A stretch of 64,000 nucleotides of DNA, taken from positions 62,001-126,000 of the forward strand of contig NZ_BAQK01000036.1 of the NCBI RefSeq assembly GCF_025994435.1. Reading direction: 5' to 3'. Shown one piece after another: positions 46,742 through 57,435 of this stretch. This DNA comes from Gluconacetobacter johannae. GTDB lineage: Bacteria; Pseudomonadota; Alphaproteobacteria; Acetobacterales; Acetobacteraceae. Numbering within the stretch: the stretch's first letter is position 1; every line of letters begins with the position of its first letter. The position numbers and the translations under genes were made by a program. The notes beneath the pieces are model-generated. The model saw nothing but the letters and a program-made list of their open reading frames with translations. It had not been told where the DNA came from and made no database searches.

Positions 46742-47686
46742 TCAGCCTATCAGGAAATGATCGGCCAGAAGGCCGCAGAACAGCAGGAACAGATAGGCCA
46801 GCGAGTAGCGGAACGCGCGACGCGCGGGACCGTCCCCGGTCAGGCTCACCCCGTTGTCGTCCTGGCGGTCCAGCAGAACCCGGACGGCGCTGTAGACGAA
46901 CCCGGCATCCAGCAGAGACGCCGTGGCGGTATAAAGCCAGCCCGACAGATGCATGACCGACGGAACCAGCGAGACCGCCGACAGGATCAGCGTATACCAC
47001 AGGATCTGCCAGCGCGTATGCCGCGCGCCCCGGACGACCGGCAGCATGGGAATGCCCGCGCGGCCGTAATCCTTGCAGGCATACAGCGACAGCGACCAGA
47101 AATGGGGCGGCGTCCAGAGGAAGACGATGGCGAACATCACCACCGGCAGCACGTCGATCGACCCGGTTGCGGCCGCCCAGCCGATCATCGGCGGAAACGC
47201 CCCGGCAGCGCCGCCGATCACGATGTTCTGCGGCGTCGAGCGCTTGAGCCACATCGTATAGATCACGGCGTAGAAGAAGATCGAGAACGCCAGCACGAAC
47301 GCGGCCAGCGCATTGGTCGCCAGCCACATCAGCAGCACCGAGGCCACCGACAGGCCGATGCCAAAACCCAGCGCCTCGTCCGCCCTGATGCGACCGTCCG
47401 GGATCGGCCGGGTCGCGGTACGCGTCATCACCGCGTCGATATCGCGGTCGTACCACATGTTGATCGCACCGGCGGCGCCCGAGGCCATGCAGATGCACAG
47501 GATGCTGACGGCCGCGACCAGCGGGTTCATCCCGCCCGGCGCCATGGCCAGCCCCGCCGCGCCGGTGAACACCACCAGCGAGATGACGCGTGGCTTGAGC
47601 AGGGCGAACCAGTCCCTTGCCTCGGTCCCCACCACCGCCGCGCTGAACCGCGCGTCGGGGTCGGCCACGGATAGTCCGGCGCTCAT
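46742..47686 (-). CDS. ctaB: Protohaem IX farnesyltransferase (haem O synthase)
   Basis: A 314-residue UbiA-family membrane enzyme that farnesylates haem b to haem O, the precursor of haem A. Nine helices, the first Asp-rich motif in the INMWYDRDIDAVMTRT segment (about residue 78) and the second loop with the WTPPHFWSL motif and KDYGRAGIPMLPVV are intact. The ATG overlaps the ctaD stop as ATGA. In acetic acid bacteria lacking cytochrome c oxidase, ctaB is kept to supply haem O to the bo3/ba3 quinol oxidase, whose operon lacks its own cyoE; that explains its preservation here. Confidence 0.96.
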   Translation of the reverse strand: MSAGLSVADPDARFSAAVVGTEARDWFALLKPRVISLVVFTGAAGLAMAPGGMNPLVAAVSILCICMASGAAGAINMWYDRDIDAVMTRTATRPIPDGRIRADEALGFGIGLSVASVLLMWLATNALAAFVLAFSIFFYAVIYTMWLKRSTPQNIVIGGAAGAFPPMIGWAAATGSIDVLPVVMFAIVFLWTPPHFWSLSLYACKDYGRAGIPMLPVVRGARHTRWQILWYTLILSAVSLVPSVMHLSGWLYTATASLLDAGFVYSAVRVLLDRQDDNGVSLTGDGPARRAFRYSLAYLFLLFCGLLADHFLIG

Positions 47687-49068
47687 GCCCGCGCCCCATA
47701 GGCGGGGAAATCGGTGAAGGAATGGTGCGGCGCGGGCGACGGCAGGGACCATTCCAGGGTCCGTGCGCCGGCCCCCCAGTAATTGCCCCCGATCGCCTGG
47801 GTGCCCCGCCGCAGGGTCACGGCGATCACGGCAATGAAGGTCAGCATGGACAGGCCCAGCAATGCCGCCCCCAGCAGCGCGCAGGCCAGCTGATGGGGCA
47901 CGAGGCACAGCAGCGTGCCCGCCGCCGCCAGGGCGACGTGCAGCCGCCCGCCCGCCTCGGGGCAGGCATGGCCCGACATCTTGCCGACCCAGTAATAGAA
48001 ACCCGCGAAGGTGGCGAACAGCGCCGCCGGCAGCGCCACCGCGTGCCCGTCGGCCGCGCCCGACAGGGCCGACAGCACCGGCCCCACCACAAGCAGCCCG
48101 ACAAAGGCGCAGGCCCACAGCATCGGCACGCGCAACACCGGCCGCCCACCGGCGATGGTGCTGCCCCAGGCCACCAGCAGGGCCAGCATCGGCGCCATGA
48201 CGGCCATCTGTTCGATCATCGGGCGCGTTCCGGCCGCCGCCGCCAGACCGGCCGCGAACATATCATGCGTCCAGACGGTGGCGCCCCCCACGGACATGAC
48301 CGCCATCGCGCCCAGGGCAACCCGGCGCAGGCGCATGGGAACGCCCGAAAACGTCTCGATGACCTGGCAGACGATCCCCGACGCCGGCAGCAGCAGCAGC
48401 GCGATCTCGGGGCCCGAAAAGGCCCGCAGCGCCAGATCGACATCCCGCAGGCCGGTCCCCGCCAGCACCCCCTTCGTCAGGGCGGCAGCCAGGACGGGCA
48501 GCACGATGACCATCATCATGGCCGTCAGCGCCTGCGCCCAGACGAACAGCGGCATGTCGCCCAGCGACAGCCCGGCGCGACGCATGTTCAGCACCGTGGC
48601 CACCATGTTGATCGACAGGCCCAGCATCGCGGCGCACCACAGCAGGGTCGCCCATTGCGGCAGCGACGACCCCGCCCCCGACGGCACGCCGGACAGCAGC
48701 ATCAGGAAACTGGCGGTGACGCCGGCCCAGCACAGCAGGTTCAACCGCGGAAACGCCATGGAGGGCGCCCCCAGCAGCAGCGGCACGAACCAGCTTCCGA
48801 AACCGCCGACCAGCGCCGGCAGGGCGCAGAACATGACCATCATCGCGCCATGGTCGATGGCGACGCGATCCCACGGGCCCGACACCGGCCGGGGCAGGTC
48901 CGCCTGGCCCAGTTGCAGCAGCAGGGCCAGCCCCCCGCCCACAAGCCCGGCAAGGACAGCAAGCGCCAGATACAGGGTCCCGATGTCCTTATGGCCGGAT
49001 GCGCGGACACATCGCGCCAGAAAGCCGCCGGTTCCGATGTCCATCCGAACCTGCCCTTCTGTCGGCAT
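47683..49068 (-). CDS. ctaD: Degenerate cytochrome c oxidase subunit I (CtaD) lacking the binuclear-centre ligands
   Basis: A 461-residue multi-helix protein clearly derived from aa3 oxidase subunit I: SGHKDIGTLYL near the N-terminus, GAPSMAFPRLN, FAGFYYWVGKMSG and the C-terminal WGAGARTLEWSLPSP-PHHSF. The usual length is 530-560. By eye alignment to Paracoccus numbering, haem a ligands His94 (DHGAMM) and His413 (DGHAVA) remain. His276 is Gly and Tyr280 Ala (SGPEIAL for GHPEVYI), His326 is Asp (WTHDMF), the haem a3 His411 is Asp, D124 is Ser, N131 is Leu, and K354 probably Glu; the Mg-site loop is deleted. It therefore cannot reduce O2. AGGAGA supports the start. The frame is intact and coupled to ctaB; a non-functional ctaD beside ctaB is known from Acetobacter pasteurianus. 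Confidence 0.88.
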   Translation of the reverse strand: MPTEGQVRMDIGTGGFLARCVRASGHKDIGTLYLALAVLAGLVGGGLALLLQLGQADLPRPVSGPWDRVAIDHGAMMVMFCALPALVGGFGSWFVPLLLGAPSMAFPRLNLLCWAGVTASFLMLLSGVPSGAGSSLPQWATLLWCAAMLGLSINMVATVLNMRRAGLSLGDMPLFVWAQALTAMMMVIVLPVLAAALTKGVLAGTGLRDVDLALRAFSGPEIALLLLPASGIVCQVIETFSGVPMRLRRVALGAMAVMSVGGATVWTHDMFAAGLAAAAGTRPMIEQMAVMAPMLALLVAWGSTIAGGRPVLRVPMLWACAFVGLLVVGPVLSALSGAADGHAVALPAALFATFAGFYYWVGKMSGHACPEAGGRLHVALAAAGTLLCLVPHQLACALLGAALLGLSMLTFIAVIAVTLRRGTQAIGGNYWGAGARTLEWSLPSPAPHHSFTDFPAYGARA

Positions 49069-49219
49069 TCGCCTGTTCTCCTGCGGTAACGGACCGCCCG
49101 GGGCGGTCTTCCTGAAATCGCGGATACTTTACTCCCACGATCAGGGAATGACGACCCCCGACCGCCGTCGCATCAGGCATGACCGTTATTCGGGTCCCGC
49201 CGGGCGGCGGGCGCGGCGG

Positions 49220-49951
49220 TCAGGCGACCAGCGCCTCGACCGGCTGCAACTCGCCGTCGCGGCGCAGCGACACCAGCGTGAACAGGCCGGCGGGCGGGAC
49301 CGGCCGGATGGTGGCCTGCGCCAGGTCGGCCGGCGGCAACAGCGATTCGATGGCGAAATCGGGGTGCCAGCCCAGCGAGCGCGACGCCCGCGCCATGCCG
49401 CGTTCCACCGCCAGGCGCACGCCGCCGGTCGCCAGGAAATGGTTCACGAACAGGATATGGCCACCCGGACGGACCACCCGCTTCAGCTCGCACAGCAGGC
49501 GGCGGGGATGGGGCACCACCGATGCCACGAACATCGCCACGGCAATGTCGAACGACGCATCGGCGAAGCGCGTTTCCTCGGCGTCCATTTCCAGCAGGGC
49601 ATCGACATTACGCAGGTTCATCCGGGCGACGCGCTGGCGCGCGCGATCCAGCATGTCGCCCGACAGGTCGATGCCGGTGATGCGCTTGTCGGACCGGTAG
49701 TGCGGCAGGGCCAGGCCGGTGCCCACCCCGACTTCCAGCACCGCCGTCCCCGGCAGGGCATTGACCGCCGCCACCGCGCGCTTGCGTCCGAAGGCGGAAA
49801 CACCGCCGAACAAGGTGTCGTAGACGCCCGCCCAGCGGCGATAGGCGGCCTTGACCGCCTCGGCGTCCAGTGCGGTACGTGGGGTCGGCACGCAACCGCC
49901 CGCCACCCCGGTACCCGTCTCGGCGGGTGCTTCTTGAAGAACTTCGCTCAT
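49220..49951 (-). CDS. pmtA: Phosphatidylethanolamine N-methyltransferase, PmtA type
   Basis: A 243-residue cytoplasmic SAM methyltransferase. Motif I is VLEVGVGTGLALPHY (about residues 70-84), followed by GIDLSGDMLDRA, FDIAVAMFVASVVPHP and the RPGGHILFVNHF post-motif strand, matching PmtA enzymes that methylate phosphatidylethanolamine to phosphatidylcholine, a lipid present in acetic acid bacteria. Close relatives methylate quinones (UbiE), so PmtA is likely rather than certain. The ATG at 49951 has AGAGGA about 8 nt upstream. Upstream of ctaD on neither operon: it is read in the same direction and ends 151 nt before ctaD begins. Confidence 0.8.
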   Translation of the reverse strand: MSEVLQEAPAETGTGVAGGCVPTPRTALDAEAVKAAYRRWAGVYDTLFGGVSAFGRKRAVAAVNALPGTAVLEVGVGTGLALPHYRSDKRITGIDLSGDMLDRARQRVARMNLRNVDALLEMDAEETRFADASFDIAVAMFVASVVPHPRRLLCELKRVVRPGGHILFVNHFLATGGVRLAVERGMARASRSLGWHPDFAIESLLPPADLAQATIRPVPPAGLFTLVSLRRDGELQPVEALVA

Positions 49952-50074
49952 CAGGCTTCCTCTCTGCCCTGCCGGGCGGCTGTCTTCAAGTGGCAGTCGA
50001 TCCAATGTACGCTTGCGCACGGAAATGACCTGTCCTCCCGCCTGTCACGGTGAAGACCACGGGGAATGTCGCGC

Positions 50075-50239
50075 ATGCCGTCGCTAAGATCGTTCCTGAT
50101 CGTCCTGAGCAGCATCCTCTGGTGCGGACTCGTCATTTTCCATTGGCGCAGGGCGCTATGGGAATGGGTCGACAACCGCTTCATCCGCGAAGATCCCATG
50201 CCGGAAAAAACGCGCCCGCCCTCACAGGATCAGACCTGA
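50075..50239 (+). CDS. Small single-helix membrane protein, unknown
   Basis: A 54-codon reading frame not recognised as any family. Residues about 5-21 form one hydrophobic helix (SFLIVLSSILWCGLVIF), flanked by a C-terminal HWRRALWEWV stretch with positive charge and then an acidic/polar tail. GGGGA lies 9 nt upstream of the ATG; an in-frame ATG at 50066 is too close to it. It is divergent from pmtA and its end overlaps the convergent gshB stop by 10 nt. Prediction rests on frame, ribosome site and hydrophobicity only. Confidence 0.5.
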   Translation: MPSLRSFLIVLSSILWCGLVIFHWRRALWEWVDNRFIREDPMPEKTRPPSQDQT

Positions 50240-51228
50240 CCCGCCAGGCGACGCAGGATGCAATCCCAGATCAGGCCGGCGGAACTGATCCCGTCGAACC
50301 GGTCGATTTCCTGCAGGCCGGTCGGCGAGGTCACATTGATTTCCGTCAACCAGTCGCCGATGACGTCGATTCCCACGAAGATCAGGCCGCGTTCGCGCAG
50401 CATGGGGCCAATGGCGGCGCAGATCTCGCGATCGCGGGCGGTCAGTTCGACCTTCACCGCGCGGCCGCCCACATGCATGTTCGACCGGGCTTCGCCCTCG
50501 GCCGGCACCCGATTGATCGCGCCGATCGGCTCGCCGTCGGCCAGGATGATCCGCTTGTCGCCGCGCCGGACGGCAGGTTCGTACCGCTGGATCATCAACG
50601 GCTCGCGCGAGCGGGCGAAATGCATCTCCAGCAGGGAATTCAGGTTTTCGTCATCCTCGCGCAGGCGGAACACGCCGGCCCCGCCGTTGCCGAACAGCGG
50701 CTTGACGATGATGTCGCGCCATTCGGCCCTGAAATCGCGGATCGCCTGGACGTCCCATGTCACCAGGGTGGGCGGCATCAGGTCGGGATAATGCGTGACC
50801 AGCAGCTTTTCCGGCGCGTTGCGGACCGATTCCGGGTCATTCACCACCAGCGCGCGGCCGGGGCCCGTGCCATGCACATGTTCGAGCATATGCGTCGCGG
50901 TGATGTAGGCCATGTCGAACGGCGGGTCCTGCCGCATCAGGATCACGTCCATGTCCGACAGGTCCAGGATCTGCTCCTCGCCCAGGATGGCATGGTCGCC
51001 GGCCACGCGCTGCACGCGCGCCGGACGCGCCCGGGCCGTCAGGCGTTCGGCGCGCGCGCCGCCCACACGCGTCTGTCCCTCGCGCAGGCTCAGGCCCTGG
51101 ACCTGGTAGACGAACAGGTCATAGCCCCGCGCCTGTGCCTCCAGCATCAGGGCGAAGGTCGAATCGCCGTTGATGTCGATCCCGCCAAGCGGGTCCATCT
51201 GAACGGCAACCTTCAACGGGCGGGACAT
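50230..51228 (-). CDS. gshB: Glutathione synthase
   Basis: A 332-residue ATP-grasp enzyme joining glycine to gamma-glutamylcysteine. It shows the prokaryotic N-terminus VAVQMDPLGGIDINGDSTFALM (in part), MRQDPPFDMAYI, the ATP-grasp lysine strand DIIVKPLFGNGGAGVF (about residue 175), the ATP-site and metal residues around GEARSNMHVGG, and INVTSPTGLQEI at the C-terminus. ATG at 51228 has GGAGG about 9 nt upstream; the frame extends ten more codons without support. Read together with greB, aldose epimerase and uvrB in a co-oriented cluster. Confidence 0.96.
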   Translation of the reverse strand: MSRPLKVAVQMDPLGGIDINGDSTFALMLEAQARGYDLFVYQVQGLSLREGQTRVGGARAERLTARARPARVQRVAGDHAILGEEQILDLSDMDVILMRQDPPFDMAYITATHMLEHVHGTGPGRALVVNDPESVRNAPEKLLVTHYPDLMPPTLVTWDVQAIRDFRAEWRDIIVKPLFGNGGAGVFRLREDDENLNSLLEMHFARSREPLMIQRYEPAVRRGDKRIILADGEPIGAINRVPAEGEARSNMHVGGRAVKVELTARDREICAAIGPMLRERGLIFVGIDVIGDWLTEINVTSPTGLQEIDRFDGISSAGLIWDCILRRLAGQV

Positions 51229-51320
51229 GGACGAAACCTCCGGACGCGATTCGGGCATGGGATGACGGCGCCCGTCATCCGCCCCTGCCTTTTAGTCGAG
51301 TTTCGGGACACTGAGAAACC

Positions 51321-51899
51321 TCATACCGCCGCCACCGCCGCACGCCGGTCCGGCACATCGCACGCAGGGTAGGCAATCCGCAGGATTTCGATCATTTCCG
51401 GGCCGGACGGGGTCAGCAGCCGGACCTCGTCGCCCACCCGTCCGCCCAGCAGCGCGCGGGCCACCGGCGACGCCAGGCTGACCTGGCCGGCGGCCAGATC
51501 GGCCTCGTCCACGCCGACGATGGAGACAGTCCGCTCCTCGTCCGCTTCGGTCACGTAGGATACGGTCGCGCCGAAGAACACCCGGTCGCGCTGCGTCTGG
51601 GCAGCGGGATCGACCACGATGGCGTTCTCGACCCGTCGGGTCAGGAAGCGCACCCGGCGATCAATCTCGCGCAGGCGCTTCTTGCCGTAGAGATAATCCC
51701 CGTTTTCCGAACGGTCGCCATTGCCGGCCGCCCACGACACGATATCGACGATCCTGGGCCGTTCCTCGCGCAGCAGCGCGGCCAGTTCCGCGCGCATCGC
51801 CGTCATGCCCGCCGGGGTGACGTAGCGCGACACGCCGTCCAGCCGGCGCGGGACATCGTCCTCGTCATTCGCATCGTCAGGCGTCTCGTCGTGCGTCAT
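51321..51899 (-). CDS. greB: Transcript cleavage factor, GreB-like
   Basis: A 192-residue Gre factor that rescues stalled RNA polymerase by stimulating transcript cleavage. The coiled-coil N-terminal domain contains NGDRSENGDYLYGKKRLREIDRRVRFL (quoted in part), the acidic-tip and GreB pattern of YGKKRLREID; the C-terminal FKBP-like domain has the FFGATVSYV and SPVARALLGGRVGDEV segments. The N-terminal 30 residues are acidic and disordered, longer than in E. coli. Starts 16 nt after the aldose epimerase stop, likely in one operon. Confidence 0.88.
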   Translation of the reverse strand: MTHDETPDDANDEDDVPRRLDGVSRYVTPAGMTAMRAELAALLREERPRIVDIVSWAAGNGDRSENGDYLYGKKRLREIDRRVRFLTRRVENAIVVDPAAQTQRDRVFFGATVSYVTEADEERTVSIVGVDEADLAAGQVSLASPVARALLGGRVGDEVRLLTPSGPEMIEILRIAYPACDVPDRRAAVAAV

Positions 51900-51915
51900 G
51901 GGGCGGCATTCTGCC

Positions 51916-52803
51916 TCAGCACGCCGTCAGCACAAAGCGGATATGTCCTTCCAGCTTCGCGCCGGGGGCCAGCACGCGCACGCCGCGATCGACGATGCCC
52001 GGATGGTTCAGCCCGTCGTTCATGTTCGAGACCGGTTCGACCGCGATGTAGGGTTTATCCGGCGGGGTGAACAGGACCAGATGGCGGAAGGGCTCGTCGG
52101 CCTCGACCGTCAGGGCCAGCCCCTCGTTCGGCCAGCGCAGGAAGGCGGCGCCCGGCCATTCGGCATAGCAGTTGTCGATCGCCTGCCCGTCGATCGCGCG
52201 CATATGCTCGAACGACCACGCGCCCGTGGCCGGCACGCGCAGCGACGGCAGGTTCCGCTCGTCGCTGGTCCAGACGGTGTCGGCGGAAAACCCCAGGCGC
52301 AGCCCGCTGCGGCGGGGAAAATAGGGGTGGAATCCCATCCCCACGGGTTGCGGCCGGCTGTCGGTATTTTCGATCAGCATGCCGATCGACAGGCTGTCTT
52401 CCCGCAGGTCGAAGCGCAGTTGCGCGCAATAGGCGAACGGCCATTCCACCACCTCCGCGCCATGCGGCGGGTGCCAGGACAGCACCAGGGTCGCGCTGGC
52501 ATCGGACAGCAGTTCCAGCTCCCAGGCGTGTTCCCACCCGTTGCCGTGGATGGCGTGGGTCTCGCCACCGAAATTGGGCGAGAGCCGGTAGTCCTCCCCT
52601 TCGAAATGAAACCGGCCGTCGGCCACGCGATTCGAAAACGGCAGCAGGGGATAGCCCGCGACACGCCGCCCCTTCTGGGCCAGCAGGTTCAGGTCGCGGA
52701 CGGGATGCAGCAACTGGGTCGCGCCGCTGGTCCAGTGGGCGATCGCCCCGCCCAGGTCGGGCAGCAATCCCAGCCGGGCATTGCCGGCAGCCAGTTCGAT
52801 CAT
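51916..52803 (-). CDS. Aldose 1-epimerase family protein
   Basis: A 295-residue galactose mutarotase-like enzyme. The beta-sandwich has HAIHGNGWEHAW (first His about residue 87), the GMGFHPYFPRR segment with the second His (about 161) and the catalytic Glu in AVEPVSNMNDGLNHP (about 251). These interconvert alpha and beta anomers of sugars or sugar phosphates. No sugar-use genes adjoin it, so the substrate is not clear. It lies 42 nt after uvrB on the same strand. Confidence 0.9.
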   Translation of the reverse strand: MIELAAGNARLGLLPDLGGAIAHWTSGATQLLHPVRDLNLLAQKGRRVAGYPLLPFSNRVADGRFHFEGEDYRLSPNFGGETHAIHGNGWEHAWELELLSDASATLVLSWHPPHGAEVVEWPFAYCAQLRFDLREDSLSIGMLIENTDSRPQPVGMGFHPYFPRRSGLRLGFSADTVWTSDERNLPSLRVPATGAWSFEHMRAIDGQAIDNCYAEWPGAAFLRWPNEGLALTVEADEPFRHLVLFTPPDKPYIAVEPVSNMNDGLNHPGIVDRGVRVLAPGAKLEGHIRFVLTAC

Positions 52804-52845
52804 TCCATCCCTACCTTCTTTTCCGTTGGCGGCCGCGCCGTGACC

Positions 52846-55101
<2,256 letters not shown>

Positions 55102-55220
55102 GGCTGTAAAATCTGGCGACTGCCGCGATCCGGCGCAAGGGCCATCGCACGCATGCCCCTCCCCGCCACCACATGCCGATTCGGCCTTGGCTTCCCGGCA
55201 GGTCCTCCTACACTGAAAGG

Positions 55221-56033
55221 ATGAGCGCCTCTTCCCCAGATGCCGACGGGCCAGGGGGGTCCATCATCCGCGTCATCGACCTGGAAACCAGCGGCCGCGA
55301 TGCGTCCGACGGCGGCATCGTGGAAATCGGCTGGCAGGACCTGCGGCGCGCGGCCGACGGGGCATGGGCGCTGTCAGGCCCGCCTTTGGCCCGCCTGACC
55401 CATCCGGGCGGCCCCATCACGCCGGCGACCTCGGCGATCCATCACATCACCGACGACGATGTGCGCGACGCCCCGCCGTTCACCACTGTCGCACCCGCGA
55501 TCCTGCGTCCGCAGGCCCCGCTCGTCGCCTTCGCCGCCCATCGCGCGGCGTTCGAGCAACGTTGGATCCACGGCAGCCTGCCCGCCCCGCGAGGCACGGG
55601 GCCACGCTGGATCTGCACCTATAAATGCGCGTTGCGGCTGTGGCCGGACGAGCCGGGTCATTCGAACCAGGGCCTGCGCTATTCCCGCCGCCCCGCCGGA
55701 CTGGACCGCGCGCTGGGCCATCCGGCCCACCGTGCCGGACCGGATGCCTATGTCACCGCCCACCATCTGCGCGACATGCTCGCCCTCGCGCCGGTCGAGA
55801 CGTTGCTGCGCTGGTCGCGGGAACCCGCCCTGCTGGTGAAGGTGCCGCACGGCCCGTTGCGCGGACGGCGGATCCGGCAACTGGACCCGCAGGAACTGGA
55901 CCGCATCCTGCGCGACGACCGGGGACGCAGCCCCGACCTGGCCTTCACAATCCGGACCGAACAGGCCCGCCGGCGCGGCGCGGCGGACGCCGGGACAGCG
56001 GATCGACCGGTCCAGCCTTGCCTGCCGCTGTGA
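55221..56033 (+). CDS. DnaQ-type 3'-5' exonuclease with DUF3820 domain
   Basis: A 270-residue DEDDh exonuclease. Exo I is VIDLETSG (residues 17-24), Exo II is in the AFAAHRAAFEQ segment (about 110), and Exo III is HRAGPDAYVT (about residue 174, H-x4-D). The C-terminal region with KVPHGPLRGRRIRQLDP resembles DUF3820 (quorum-sensing-regulated virulence factor domain). It may act in repair or RNA/DNA trimming. GAAAGG precedes the ATG; divergent from uvrB and convergent with the AarF gene, 16 nt apart. Confidence 0.87.
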   Translation: MSASSPDADGPGGSIIRVIDLETSGRDASDGGIVEIGWQDLRRAADGAWALSGPPLARLTHPGGPITPATSAIHHITDDDVRDAPPFTTVAPAILRPQAPLVAFAAHRAAFEQRWIHGSLPAPRGTGPRWICTYKCALRLWPDEPGHSNQGLRYSRRPAGLDRALGHPAHRAGPDAYVTAHHLRDMLALAPVETLLRWSREPALLVKVPHGPLRGRRIRQLDPQELDRILRDDRGRSPDLAFTIRTEQARRRGAADAGTADRPVQPCLPL

Positions 56034-56049
56034 CAGCCGATTCGGACGT

Positions 56050-57435
56050 TCAGGATTCGATGGGGGGCGGCACCCGGGCCTCGCGCATGGCGTCCTGCTG
56101 GCGGGCGGCAAGCTGCGCCGCATCGAAATCGGCGATCAGTTCCTGGAACATGCGGTACCAGTTCAGCCGCGCGCCCAATCGCAGGAAGACGCTGCCCAGC
56201 CCGATCGCGGACCGGTCGACCAGAACGAACTCGCGCGGCGGACGCACGCCGCCCGTGCGCTTCAGCCCCGCATAGACCCGTTCGGCCACGGCGCGGCCGA
56301 ATTGCGGATCGTCGTCTTCCTGGATCGGGCGGACACGATCCTGCATCAGCGGTTCGTAGATGAAGCGCGCCCATTCGTTCAGCACACGCATCGTCTCGCG
56401 CGACATGTTGACGAAGCCCCAGGCCTGGTAGGCCTGATAGGCCAGATCCTCGTCATTCCGCTCCAGCGCGCGATAGAGGTCGATGATCCCCTGCACGAAA
56501 TGCGGCTGGAAGATGCGGATCGCGCCCAGGTCCAGCAAATTCAGCCCGTAATCGTCCCGCACGGTGAAATTGCCCATATGCGGGTCGCCGTGAATGACCC
56601 CGTAGCGGTAAAGCGGCACGTACCACGCATGGAACAGGGCGCGCGCCATCGCATTGCGCTGATCCTGCGACGGGTCGCTGTCCAGGACCGACTGCACGCC
56701 CCGCCCGTCCAGCCAGTCCATCGTCAGCAGGCGCCGCGTCGACAGGCCCTCGACCGGCGCGGGCACGCTGACATCCGGCCGGCCGGCCAGCATGGTACGG
56801 TACAGGCGCAAATTCGCGGCCTCGCGCGTGTAGTCCAGTTCCTCGCGCAGACGGGCCGTCAGTTCCACCAGCACGTCGTCCTGCTGGATGGTGCTGTCGA
56901 TCCGGTAATAGAGGCCCACGGCCATGCGGAACTGCCGCAGGTCGGAATCGACCGTGGCCTGCATGTCCGGATATTGCAGCTTGCACGCTACCCGTCGCCC
57001 GTCGGGCAGGACGGCGCGATGCACCTGCCCCAGGCTGGCCGCCGCCGCCGCGTCACGCTCGAACGAGCGGAACCGGCGTTCCCAGTCGGGGCCCAGTTCG
57101 GTGGCCATGCGGCGGCGCACGAAGCTCCACCCCATCGGGGGGGCATTGGCCTGAAGCTGCGCCAGTTCGATGGCGTATTCCTCGGGCAGCGCGCCGGGGA
57201 TGGTGGACAGCAGCTGCGCGCCCTTCATCAGCGGGCCTTTCAGGCCGCCGAGAATGGATTTCAGGTCGCCCGCATACGCGCTGTGGTCCGAGCGGATCCC
57301 CATCTTGTGCCCGGCGATCCGCGCCGCGATGCCGCCCACCGCGCCGGAGGTACGCACCATCCGGCGGATTTCCCCGAACAGGCCGGTGTTGTCGAGATCC
57401 CGTTCTTCCGCCACGTCAGGCACGCTCCAGCTCAT
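56050..57435 (-). CDS. AarF/UbiB (ABC1) family atypical kinase
   Basis: A 461-residue UbiB-like protein of the ABC1 kinase-like family, whose members support ubiquinone synthesis. It shows the Ala-rich loop (AAAAASLGQVHRA, about residue 135), VACKLQYP (Lys), HGDPHMGNF (about 290) and LLDLGAIRIF (the DFG-like motif as DLG). The family KxGQ motif is replaced by KGAQ (about 76), an unusual change. ATG at 57435 overlaps pepF by 20 nt; GTG at 57414 with GGAG about 10 nt upstream would avoid the overlap and is equally possible. Translation is probably coupled to pepF. Confidence 0.88.
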   Translation of the reverse strand: MSWSVPDVAEERDLDNTGLFGEIRRMVRTSGAVGGIAARIAGHKMGIRSDHSAYAGDLKSILGGLKGPLMKGAQLLSTIPGALPEEYAIELAQLQANAPPMGWSFVRRRMATELGPDWERRFRSFERDAAAAASLGQVHRAVLPDGRRVACKLQYPDMQATVDSDLRQFRMAVGLYYRIDSTIQQDDVLVELTARLREELDYTREAANLRLYRTMLAGRPDVSVPAPVEGLSTRRLLTMDWLDGRGVQSVLDSDPSQDQRNAMARALFHAWYVPLYRYGVIHGDPHMGNFTVRDDYGLNLLDLGAIRIFQPHFVQGIIDLYRALERNDEDLAYQAYQAWGFVNMSRETMRVLNEWARFIYEPLMQDRVRPIQEDDDPQFGRAVAERVYAGLKRTGGVRPPREFVLVDRSAIGLGSVFLRLGARLNWYRMFQELIADFDAAQLAARQQDAMREARVPPPIES

